Below, piece by piece: positions 21,115-32,920 of a stretch of 64,000 bases of DNA. How positions within the stretch are numbered: the stretch's first letter is position 1; each line of letters opens with the position of its first letter. This DNA is from Knoxdaviesia capensis (taxonomy: Eukaryota; Ascomycota; Sordariomycetes; Microascales; Gondwanamycetaceae): assembly GCA_001510575.1 (NCBI GenBank), contig LNGK01000004.1, forward strand, positions 3,346,667 through 3,410,666, given 5' to 3'. A model generated the notes under the pieces. It was given only the letters and a program-made list of their open reading frames with translations, was not told where the DNA came from and ran no database searches. Made by a program: the position numbers and the translations under genes.

Positions 21115-24100
21115 GGCTGGAGGGTATGAGTAGGAGGGAGATGTACTGGAGTATGCCGCGAGAGATGTGGCAAGGTGAAAAGCGGGAGGAGGAGTCTTCG
21201 GGCCGTTGGAAGAGGCAATGGTGGTGAAGGAGGAATGGGAACCGGCGGTTGAACTCGCAGCAGAGGATACAGAGTTGTGTCGGTGAGTCTGGGATCCGTG
21301 AGCCAGTGGAAACTGTGGAGAGTATGGGAAGAGAAGAGACGGCAACTTTTCACTGTTCATATAAGCGATTCTATAGAGCAGCCACGAAGGCAAGAAACGA
21401 AGATGGCAGTGAGGGTGATGGTTGGTAGGGTGGTAGGGTGGAAAGGTTGACAGACAATCAAGAAGACCAAAGCTTCGAGATTAAAGCAGTAGACACACAA
21501 ACGAAGAGGTGGTGTCTAGGTGAGGCAGGATCGAGAGATCTGGAAGGTCTGCACAAAAGAGAGAGATAAGGTTATCAAGCAGAAAGCAGAAGAGACCTAT
21601 TCCTGGAGAGTTAGCATCGGGTTGTGAGATGTGAGAGGTCGACAAGATGGTTTATAGGAGAAGGTAAAACGAAGGGAATTGGTAGAAGTGTGAATAGAGG
21701 AAGAGATTGGAGGAACGGAAACGAAAAGGAGAAAGAGAAAGAAGAAGAAAAAAAAGGAACAAAAGAAAAGCAAGTCTAGGTGTGTGTAGGTGGTGGTGGT
21801 GGGGAGATGTAATGAATGGAAAGGAAAAGGAAAAGAGAAGGAAGAATGAATTAAGTGTAGGATGAGAAGAGAGAAATAAGAAAAGAAAAAGAAAAGAGAC
21901 GGAGAAAGAAACAAGAGAGACAGGGGGGAAAGGAAGTGGTAGCGCGGAGGGTGTGGCTAATCAGGGAGTGTTTGGTTGGGTGGCCAAAGGGGAGAAAGAT
22001 AGAGAGGAGAGAGGAGGGTGTGGATGAGGGCAGGAAAGAAAAGGGTGGAGGGGNNNNNNNNNNNNNNNNNGGGGGGGGGTTGAGAGAGGGAAGCGGAGGG
22101 AGGAGCTCGCGGGCCGCGCGGATGTGAAAAAGGAAGCGGCTAGACAATCTCGAGAAAGATACGTGGGTGGGTGGGAAGAGAAGAAGCGGGAGAAGACGAA
22201 GATATCGACGTTTGACGATGAACAAGACGATTGGAAGATGTTTAAGCGAGGAAGGCTGCAGTTGGTCTTGATGTGAAGCTCGTTTGCTGTCGTTGCGGTG
22301 AAAAGCCAGCGGTTCACTTATAAATGGCGGATGGTGGTGATGCTTCTCGCAGAGGTTGGTCCAAAGGTGGCGAAAGTCGTATAGAGACGGCTGCAGATTC
22401 CGAATTCGGCAGGAAATCGAAGCCACCGTTTACTGGATTTGTGGTTTACAAAGCGCCGGGAAAGCAATCGGCGTTCTTCAAGCTGGTGTATTTTGTCGAT
22501 TGCAAGATGGCTCTCGTTTGTGTTGATATCTCTTCTTTCTCCCAGTTCTTCTCGACGCCCAGTTGGCGTAGCCGGGCGAAGGGGAGAGGAACAAGTCATA
22601 TCAGGTCAAAAGAAAGAAAAGATGGACTCACGTTACTGTTTCGACTGATCAAATCAAATCAAGTGGGATGCCGGTTGCAGGTCAAAGAAGCAATAGATGT
22701 GTTTGTTCTTGACGAGGCTGTGCGTGTGTCGAGGAAGTGAGATGCGTGGTCAGTTAAGGACTTATGCAGGTACAGTACAGGGACAAGACGCAGATGCAGG
22801 GCTTGAGAGTGCAGCAAAGAGGCGAGTGAGAAAGAAGGAGGAGGAGGAGGAGGAGAGGAAGAGGAAGGGTGTGGGATGATGCAGAGAGGAGGTATAGTAG
22901 ACGGATAGACAGAAACACTAACAGGATTGTGTGTTGAATGCAGGTGAACGTCGCAAATAGTAGCGGTGAGGAGTGACAAAAGAGAACTGATGGAACGAAA
23001 GGAAAGAAGAATAGGAAAGGAAAAAAGAAGAGACCGCAAAGAGAAGATGTATGCAGCAGCAATACAGGCACTGGAGCAGGAAAAAAAGAGAGAAAAAGAG
23101 AAAAAGAGAAAAAGAAAGCAAGATGCGGAGAGGTTGGGAGAGAGCGAGGATGTGAGGAGATGGGACGGGAAGAGGTGAAAATGTCAGGGCGAAATCTGAC
23201 CTGGATGTGATTTTTGGGAACAAGGAAGGAGCGGTCCAGATGTGTTTTGACTTTTTGGGGGGGTGTGTGGTGGTGGTGTTTGAGTGCCTCACTTTTGTTT
23301 TCTGGTCTTTTCCGTTCGTTTAATTCTTTTTTTTGCTTTGCTTCCTTCTGATAGCGAGCGTCGGTCTTCCCTCGCTTCTGCGTCTTTGGCTGTGAAGGTG
23401 TGCGGGTGTGGGAGCGAACGGGAGAGAAAAAGAAAGAAAAAAAGAAGATAAAATGGAGGAGGTCGGGCTTTTTGGGGTGGAGGGGGGGAAACCCTATATA
23501 AGAATGCTTGATCGTTTAGATATAAAAAAGAGGAGGGGAAGAACAGCCAGGCCGTGAGAGATAATGGATTCTCTCTTTTTTACAGGGAACGGGGAGCCAG
23601 GATAGGGTCAGAATGGGGAGTTTAGCGACCCCGAGAACAGACAGAAGGCGAGAAAGACACAGAGCTAGGCCAGGACCGGGGTTGGATTTTAGAGGGACGA
23701 TGAAGGGGGGGACGAGAGAGAGGAGGGGAGGGGACGATGATTTTCGCTTCCTGGGAAAGATAATTGTGGCGGGAGCTGGTATAGGAAGGGGTGTGGATGT
23801 TATAGACAGGTTGGGGTTTGTGATATAGTGGTCTCAGGATTCAGCGAAGCCGAAGCCAGCTACAACGGACAATGCTTCATGGGAAGATACAGTACAAGAG
23901 AGAGAGAGAGAGAGAGGGAGGGAACCAGAAGAGGGAGAGCGAGATGATGATGCTGATCCAAAGCGAGGGAGGCCGTTCCGGGACGGTATACACAAAGAAC
24001 GGAAGAGAGACAAAAGAGCGAAGATGATGACAGGCAAGCGAGAGAGCAACAACCCTGGCGATACGCAGTCCACCCATTCACGAGGACGGGTATTCCTGAC

Positions 24101-25100
24101 TATCTGGTAGCAGAAATGGTGGCCGTCCCCGCAAGAGCAGTAACACTTAGGGCGGAGGGAAGGGCCACCATGTACCGGGGGGCGGTGACGGACAACAGTG
24201 CTGTAGCGGGCGAAAAGAAAGCAGACAGACACCGATTCGTATAAGGGTGTGTGAGAGAGGTGGTCAAGATGGGGTTTAGCGGACCTTGGGAGCAGGCCTG
24301 GCTGTTTGGTCAGCTATATTTTCTTTCTTTCTCTTGTTTTCTTTGAAGCCGGGTGGGTGAGCAAGGGGGGGCGTGTGAGAAAAGAAAGGAAGAATGAATG
24401 CAAGTGAAAAAACACGCCCGACAGGGAACGGAACGAACGCTGTTTGGCCTTCGCCTCTGTGGATGTGAGCGAAGCGGACCACGGCCCTGAAGATAGGGAA
24501 CTGCAGAGAGCGAGAGCGAGGCCACCAAAACAAAAAAAAACAAGCTGTGGACAATGCATCGCCGGTGGGCGTTTGGTTGAACACAGGGCTTCCAGCGCCC
24601 TTTTTTCTTCTTCTTTTTTTATCCTCAAGAGAGCCGAGATATACATAGAGAGCGAGGAGGCGGAGAGTGTGAGGGGTGTAGATCAGATACGGAGGAGGGA
24701 GGAATCACGAAGTTGACCGAACTGGGAGTGGGTGGGTGGGTGACGTTCTAAATTCCAACGGAGGCTAGCTTAACAAAGAAACCAGAAAAGAAAGAGAAAA
24801 AAACAGCTCAATCGTCTTCCTTTCCTGGCGGTTCAAGGTACTGTCCATTACATAGAGCCTGTCCGTAGAGAGAAAGGGCGAGCTGGCGGATGCGTCGTTC
24901 GTGTGGTTCCGTTTGGTAGGAAGCCCTGGCTGGCCCTGGCTTTTGGAATAAGAACAACGAAATCCAACAGACAGAGGGACGGGGTGGGAAAGGCGGCCCC
25001 GGACACGGCGGTAAAGCTGCTTCAGAAGGCTATAGTTCGAGCTGACAAGTGAGTGAGAGAGAGAGAGAGGAAGTTGAGGGGCTGTAGCACTAGGACAGTT
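21115..25100 (-). promoter_or_regulatory. stuA upstream region: pyrimidine-rich leader/promoter
   Basis: The stuA coding strand is markedly C/T-rich for nearly 4 kb upstream of the start, broken by a less biased block near 22.1-22.7 kb. In Aspergillus nidulans stuA is known for long leaders, alternative start regions and upstream ORFs; a similar arrangement is plausible. Candidate upstream ORFs on the minus strand include 22318-22599 (93 codons). An antisense 138-codon frame lies at 22324-22740. A GGA/GAG repeat (about 22836-22857) and a GA run (about 23891-23913) add to the purine bias of the plus strand. Transcript limits cannot be set from sequence. Confidence 0.5.
22054..22070. other. Assembly gap (17 N) inside a G tract
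   Basis: Seventeen undetermined bases are flanked by GGG on the left and nine G on the right, so the gap reflects a G homopolymer or G-rich repeat that could not be resolved. It lies about 0.95 kb upstream of the stuA start. Confidence 0.98.
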
Positions 25101-28100
25101 AAAGCCAGTCTCTTCCATTCTCTCACTATCTCCAAGTTTAGCACATCTCGATATACTCTACAGTACTGTACATACATACTTACATACATGCATACGCCGA
25201 CCAGCAGCAACTCAGTCATATACTCCCAGCCGAATGGTTCCCTTCCTGCTCCTCCTTCTTCTTCTTCCGCTTCTTCTTCCGCTTCTTCTTTCGTTTGTTC
25301 CCCCTCCTGCTGTTACCGCGCTAAACTGGAAGTATCTTTTTCCTTTCTTCCTCTCTCTCTCCCCCATAAGCAGGGGTCTGGCTGGCTGGACACGGGTGGA
25401 GTCGAAAAAAAGAAAGAAAGAAAGCGAGAAGAAAAAAAAAAAAAAAAAACCAAGAGAATAGAATACTGTCCATGCCACCGCCTGCTCGTGGTACAGGGCG
25501 GTAGCACTGTCCAGTACACGCAGGGTACATGGCCCAACGGCGTCAGCGCAGAGCGAGGCGGTGTACCCTTGCTGTACCCAGCCATGTATACAGAATACAC
25601 TCCAGCGGACCCCACGTTGTCTCCGTTGGACGTGGCGTGGCGGCTGGGTCGATCACCAAAAAGAAAAAAGACAACGAAGAAAGAAAACTCACCTTTTTCA
25701 AATCCTGGTTAGAAAAAAAAAAGCCAGTCCTTTCCTTGCAAGGATGAGCACGCACTGTACCCGCTTATATGTCGTGGTGGCTCTGCATCCATCACCAGTT
25801 CTAGATTTCCGGATTGATTCAACGGCGGTTGTGAACACACAGACAGACACCGCGCTTTGGTTTGGGGTCCAGCTCTCAGCTCGCAAGCCGTGTTATAGCT
25901 TCCTCCAGTCAGTCATACAATCTGGGAGCATCGACGGTGATGTGCAAAAGCCTCCTGTGCCGTTCCCACCAAACTGCTCCGTTCTCTCTCTCGTTGTAGT
26001 GGGAGGAGAAAAACGCCAACTGCCAAAATCCCACATCCACAACATCCCCGTAGTCAGATTCTCACACGGTCGCCAACTAGCCACCACGCCGGCTCGCAGG
26101 TGAGAGGCCACTAACGTGGTGATACCACCGTTTAGCTGGAGTGTAGTTAAGGTACAAGGCCGTATCGGCCAAAAATAGCCAGCACAGAGAGTTAGCAACC
26201 CAGAAAACGAAAGTCCGGGTCGACCAGACTAAATGGTCCTAGTGGGCAATCCAAACCTTGGCCAGGGAAAATTCCAGCCTCCCAGACTAAAGCCCGGAAA
26301 TCGGTGTTGGTTCTGGTTTCATTACGCCTTCGATTGAACAAGTGTGTTTGAGTGAGGGCACGGGAGAGAGAGAGAGAGGGACAGAGAGGAGCGAGAGATA
26401 GGCCGATCCGCCCCTCCCTCACGGTATTTTTTTATTCTAAAAAATAGAAATAAATTTAAACGGCAGCATCATGCCGTCGTGTCCATCTAGATGGTGTCCG
26501 GACTTGTGTGTTTAGCACACCGGGCTAAGATACCGCGGTTCCAAAAGAGAGCAGAAAATCGCAGTTCCACGTCTGCGGCACGTACAGTGTACTGTACGTT
26601 ACATGACCAAGGAACAAGAGCAAAAGAGTCCTGTGGTTGTGTTTTCTTTTCTGTCTCCTGCTTCTAAACTTCCAGTAGCCGCCTTGCCTGCATATGTACA
26701 AGCATGCAGCCTGCACCTCAAGTTTGTTTTTATTTTCTTCTTTTTTTTCTGGGACCGGCCGACTTCGTTAGCCGCCTACAAGAACCGCAAGACCACATCG
26801 CAGATGTGCGCTCGCTTGTGGTTTGGGTGCGGGTTTCCTCCCATCTCCATCTCGCTTCCTATTCTTGGGATGTTGTTTTTGCTGCTGTTGGCTTCGTCGT
26901 TCCGGTGGCCGGCGTTTGTGCCAGTCAATCGCAGACAGCCACGCAGCACGCTGTCTTTTTTTGGTCTCTCTGCAACCTCCTGTGATATCACCGCGCGTGC
27001 GGCCCCTGCATTGACATGTTGTAAACAATCCCCAGCCTCTTGCAATTCGGGGTGTGTGTTGTTTTCTCTGCTGCTTGATCTGTCTGATGTTCTGACTGGC
27101 TGCGTGTGTCTCTCGCTCACTTCCTAAGCTCGCTGCCGCTGCTGCTCACGGCACGTACGTCCTGCAAGGCGGAAGTGTGTTGGTGGGCGGCGACTTGCAC
27201 TGCACCTCTTTGGTCCTGATTCATCGGCCGTAGATATCTCTCCTGACTCTGCGTCCCTTTTACCAACCGACGTGTGCTTTTGTTTATCTTTACCAACCGC
27301 GAATTCTCCTCATCCGTGGTTTTTATTTTCTTCACGTCTGGGCCTCTCCCGCCGGCCACACAACCAAAGAGGGCCGGGCCATATAACAACCCTAGACCGG
27401 GGGGAGGGTTGGAGAAGGGAGGGAAGGGAGGGAGGGAGGTTTTAGCCGTCGTGGCCCGCATCCGCCAGAGTTGACAGTGGTTACAGAAAAGAGGATGAAG
27501 AAAGCAAAAAAAGGAAACGAGTAGGCCGGGTCGTAGGTAAAAGGCCCGCGGGATTGGGGAAGAGGCACGGCTGGGAAGGTATTTTTGGGGATTTCCCCGT
27601 TGTTGTTCGTGTGTGAGAGAGAGGTACAAACGCTCGGTACTTACGGAGAGGTGAGCGTTTAAAGAAATGAAGGTGTGGTGGGGATTCCATTATCGTCGAC
27701 TGGCTGATAACGGCGGTCTGATCACCCTTCTCTTTCCCCTCAGCTCTTTTTCGTTTGTTTTCTTTCCCAACCCGTACAAGCTTGTAACATTGGGTGTGGC
27801 AGCCCATTACTCACGCCAATGCTGCTCCTCTCCTGCTTCCCGTTCTTGACACCATACATCTTTGTCCAGATCTTCGACATCCCGGACCACACATATGTAC
27901 AATTTTCATGTAACCACCGCCCGGTGATCCAAGGCACGTACTGCAAGCTGTCAAACGCCCTACCAGCCTCCTGCTCGCAGGAGGAGCAGGAGAGTAATGC
28001 ACAATCACAGGTGCAGCAGCAGGAACAGCAGCAGCGCTTACAGTGCATCCCGCTGTGCATGTACATGACATAGTCGAACGGCAGGTCGGTGGAGCTACAG

Positions 28101-31100
28101 TAGGTCGGTAGCGCTGGTTCCTGTGCATGCGGGAACGTACACAAAACGAGAAATGCACAAAAAATTAGCTTCGTCGTGCCTGTACCGAACATAGCCGTCC
28201 CTTGCACACACATATGTGCACAACATCCTAGGCCATCCACCACGTACATGAACCGTGCATTAATGAAAGCAGAAGAAACGCCGGCCTATGCAGATTGCCG
28301 GAGAGGACACACATGTGCGTATGTACGTACATCATGTATATACTACATGTAGAAAGCCGGAGAAGCATTAACATAGGGGAGTGTTTGCTTGCTCGTGATG
28401 GTTGGGTTAAAGAGAGTGCAGGATCCTCGCTGGGATTTCTGACCTTTTATCAGAATCAGTCTGCTGGTAATTGGATAATACGAGCAGATAGAAAGCCCTT
28501 ATAGGAAGGCCTGTCAGTCTCTTGGGGCTGCTGGTGACGGCCGGTAAGCATCGATCCGGGAAATCCGGGGGTTGGGTCGTCACTGGTCAGGCATTACGGT
28601 GCTGTATTTCCCAGCCGGTTCAGCGTGTAAGTCGACCAGGACCAGCGCTGTGGAAACCCAGGAAAATGATGTGATGCCACACACAAATCGCTCACAGCTT
28701 TGAAATCCCGATCACCAAAAGAAAAAGCCAGATTCATCCCGCGGAACCATTCACAGGCATATTCCCGGCACTGAAGAGCGCAACCCCCCCCCAGCCTGGG
28801 CTATCGGGACTCAAAACATCATCACCCTTCATCTTCCTTCCTGGGAGGGGAACCCGGTGACGATCGGTGCTAGGCAGTCCACACACCGTTCCGTGATTCA
28901 TGCTCGTCACCCGTGTGTGTTTTTATGGCAGCTAAGGGCTATATCATCATCGACATAAGACCTGACTTTTTTTTTCTTGTTCTTTTCTGGCACCTCTTTT
29001 TTATTTTTTTCCTAATTCTGTCCCGGGTCGCTGCTCCTCTTTAGTCACAACTCCGAAAATCCCGGACCGGGGACAGCATGAACTTTGCTTTCGCGGCCTG
29101 GTTTTAGGTTCAGCCTCGGTGTGGCCATGCAGCCTGTGTTCACAGTTACCACCCACAAGCTATTCTAATTGTTGATTTTTTATTTTTTTTTAGCACTGCT
29201 CCCAGCCGTCGTTCCCACCTCGTGTGCTCTTGGCAGAAACCCGGGTTGTGGTGTAGGTTCGCTTTTGTGCAGATAATCGCTGATGGACCCGGCACAGTGG
29301 TGAAGGAAGGATTAACGTGCGACTTGTCAGCCCATAGGATCTGCTGCCACAAAAGCAAAACCCGCGAGTCAATCTTCATCTTGAAATCGTGATTTTCGCC
29401 TCCTCGCATCCCTTCGTTGTTTCCGACTGTGAACCTTCAATGCCCTCTTGAGGGATCTGCAGAGCCTAGAAAGAAAGGGAAAAGAAAAAAAAATAGAAGA
29501 AAAAAAGACACACACCGCATGCACACCCCGGCTGTGTGAACTTCTCGGTCCCAACAAACACGCAGCACGTCGACGTGATGCACACAGGGCAGTGGGGCGG
29601 CCAAGTGAAAAATGAAAGGTTAGAGAAGCGGATATATCGAGAGGCACACACCCCTCTTGAGGATCAGGAGAACAGAAAGAGAGGCCGACGCGGAGCCTGC
29701 AAGGAGAAACCTGCATGATGGCCCTGGCGCTCGCAGCAGATGACAAGAAAAGAAACAAAAAGTTCTTCTGCAACACGCGTTTGCTTGCTTGTCAACTACT
29801 GCAAGTTGACACTTCTGTAGGCAAAACGCATGGATGATCTGGTTTGTAAACGTCGTGTACGCAGGTCCGCCCGAAGAAATGCAAAGACCAGGCAACCACA
29901 GCTGCAATGCATGGGCCGAGAAAGTCACAGGAACGCACATATACTGCACTTACACCTGCAGCAATCAGCAGTGGTCGGCAAAACTCCAGGCACAGCCCAG
30001 ACTTCTGGGACTCTCTCTGCCCCCCCGTCTCTCTTCCCCCTATATGATGTTTCTCTCGTGGTCTGTGTTCGGCATCCCTGACTGTGCAGTCTCTCTCGCT
30101 CGGTATCTTCCTCGCTGATATCACCTGCCATGGTCATAATAAGCAAGCCCGTGGAGGGAATAGAAGCGAAAAGCTATGACCAGGCCAAAGGAGTCGATCA
30201 TGTCCGAGGACAACGGAAAAGGGGGCGAGAGAGAGGGGGAAGAAGGTATTCAGCCTGGCTGAGGCGTTCTGGCGTAGGATTGAGTTTACTCTGGCCGACC
30301 TTGACGGAGTTTTGCGGCCTCCTCAGCGAAGGATTCGTGGAGGGGGTTTCCAAATCTGATAACCACCCAAGAAAACAAAGGCTCACCTGTGTTCGGCGAT
30401 TATGTCACCCCGGGTCTCGGGCTTTAGATATCTGCCCACCACAACGTCGTCGCTCCCTCTTCGAAGCCGGATATCCTCTCGCTGATGGATCCTAGGAACG
30501 TACTCTGGCAATTGAAAAAAATGTATAATACCGCACATATGGCGTCCTTGCCCTGCACTGCATGGAAACATCGAGTTGCCATGCGTGCCCGGCAGCAAGA
30601 AGCACGTAGCCGTCGTTTCCCTTTGCATGCGTCTGCGTTGCAGGAAACATGAACGCCCCATGGTATATATACTACATATACATGATCTGGCATCTCTCCG
30701 TGAACTAATAGTTTCTTTCCGTGTTGCATTTATGTGCTTGGGAGATCTCCGTCGTGATGTTCGCAATGTTGGGGTGAGTTCTGGATGCAGAACAGGTGAA
30801 AAGGGAAGGCCTGGTTCACTCTCTCTCGCTCTGGTGATCTGGGCTTCAGTGACGAGGGGGGAAATAATTATGAGGTATCGGTTTTTTTTTTCTATTCCCA
30901 CATGTCTCCTCCTCCCCCTCCTCCCTCCAAGGCCTGGACGGAGATCATACCGGCTAGACTTTAGGCATATCATACTTCAGGGGAGAAGAGACAGAGAAAA
31001 AAAGGCCCACGACCAGGGCCCCTCAGGCCAAGTCGCAAGGGGGGAGGACAGAACAAGGGAACCCAGAACACTTTTGTTTAAAAAGAAAAGAAACCCAACA

Positions 31101-32890
31101 AGTTCAAAAAGAGGCAGGTGTTGGCAAAGCACCTTGAACAAATTAGGTAAACCTCGTTAAAGTCGGTTGACGAAAGCAACAAGTACTTGTCAATATCACG
31201 GCTCACGTATAGGTCAACGGTCGTCGTGGGCTTGCCGGAAAGCTGAGCCTGGGTTGGAGGCATGATACATTCCAGCCGTGGCTTATACGGGTGGGAACCG
31301 CTGGTATACAAGATACTCCGAACTGTACGTTCTCCCTAACACCATCACTGCCCGCAGACACGCAAAAAAAGACTCCAGAACGCAGCTTGGAAGAGTATCG
31401 AAGGGTTACATTTTCGTGTCTTAGTGATCGTCTCCATCTCCAGCCACCACACCACCACTACCTCTGTCCTTCTTTGGGCTTCCTTCTTCTTTCCCTCAGA
31501 AGTCCCGGTTTGGGTGTTTTGCCTCGACGGGAAGAAGGTTTTTTCGTTTAAAAATAAAAATAAATAAAAACCTTATCAGAGACAAAACAAACAAGATCCA
31601 GCCTGATAGGCTCGGACCACCCAATAAAAGAATTCCAGAGAGGGAGGGCCAACAGCGGCCCAGAGCCCTTCCCGCTAATTCTGTCCCAGGGATTCCAGTC
31701 GACTTCTACCGCAAGTGGATTCCAAGTAAACCTTCCTCTAGGGAGAGCACCAAGGGAATCAGAAAGGGGAGGGAAATCAGACATTATCGAGCCAGAGACA
31801 TTTCCAAAAAGAAAAATCCGCGGCTCAGTAAGATATATCATATCATCATAACGACGAGGGCTTTCAACAAAGCAAGCAAAAAAAGAATTCAGAGAACAGG
31901 CCACGTGCATCTCAGTGACGAAAATCCCAGCCGATTGGGAAGCCCGGTTTTGCATGCACCCAGTTTTGGGACATGTCCCAAACACACTTTCTGAGCATAG
32001 CAATAGACGATCGTCGCGCCAGGTGCAGGGGAAAAAAAGAAAAAAAGAGAGAGAGAGAGAGAGAGAACGAAAAACCCCCAGGATGTCGGCAGACCTTTGT
32101 TTGTCTCCAACAGCACAGACAGACGCCACTACGGCACAGCTCTCCCCTTTGTCTCCTCGACAGCCAAGATCGAGAGCTGACGACTTCCCTGCTGCACATT
32201 GATACTGGCTGTTAAGGACTGTTAGAAAGAAAAGAAAAGAAGAACAAACAAAAAAAACCACATGCAGCAGAAGAGGGAAAGAATGGGGTTAGTCAAGCTC
32301 CGAATTCATCCTAGCTGGACGGACTTCCCGGCAGAGGGGTAGAAGGGGAACAAAGAAACCCTGCCGACTTGCCTACCTGAGGAAAATTGCCCGCAGAGTT
32401 GGTTTGTTGTCAGCCGTAAGGTGAGCGGCAGACACACATACCGCTTTTCCTTATGTATTCTGCGGCGGTTTGATAGACTGCGGTATTTCTTCCAGGTTAT
32501 GGGTCTTTTCTTTTGATACTGGCCTTTTAGAGAGCCTCAGCGTTATTGAGTATCTTCTACCCTCCCTACGATAGCGGTTAGCTGGTGCGGCCAGGAAATA
32601 GCCATCATTTATATCTTCTTGGCGTGTCACGTTTAGGGGGACAGACAGTATACCTAGAGACTCAATAAATGGTGTTTACTGCTTCCCTACGAGGTTGATG
32701 TTCGGAGTTTGTGGCTTGTCCCATGGCTGGTTTTTTTACACACGGTCGGCAACAAAATGTCGCCATGACGGGATCGATCGTGATCCACTACGGAGCCCAC
32801 TGTACGTATTCTTTCCAACCAGGGGGGTGCCATGGTCCTTTTTTTTTTTCTCTTGTAATGCCTGCTTGGTGAATCTTGAATACTGAATAG

Positions 32891-32920
32891 TACTGTACTG
32901 TACTGTACTGTACTGTACTG
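32891..32920. repeat. (TACTG)6 pentanucleotide repeat
   Basis: Six perfect TACTG units are flanked by decayed copies (TACTG at 32881-32885 and TTCTG at 32921-32925). The unit makes overlapping GTACTGTAC words on both strands, linking it to the palindromes seen elsewhere in the window. Confidence 0.95.
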
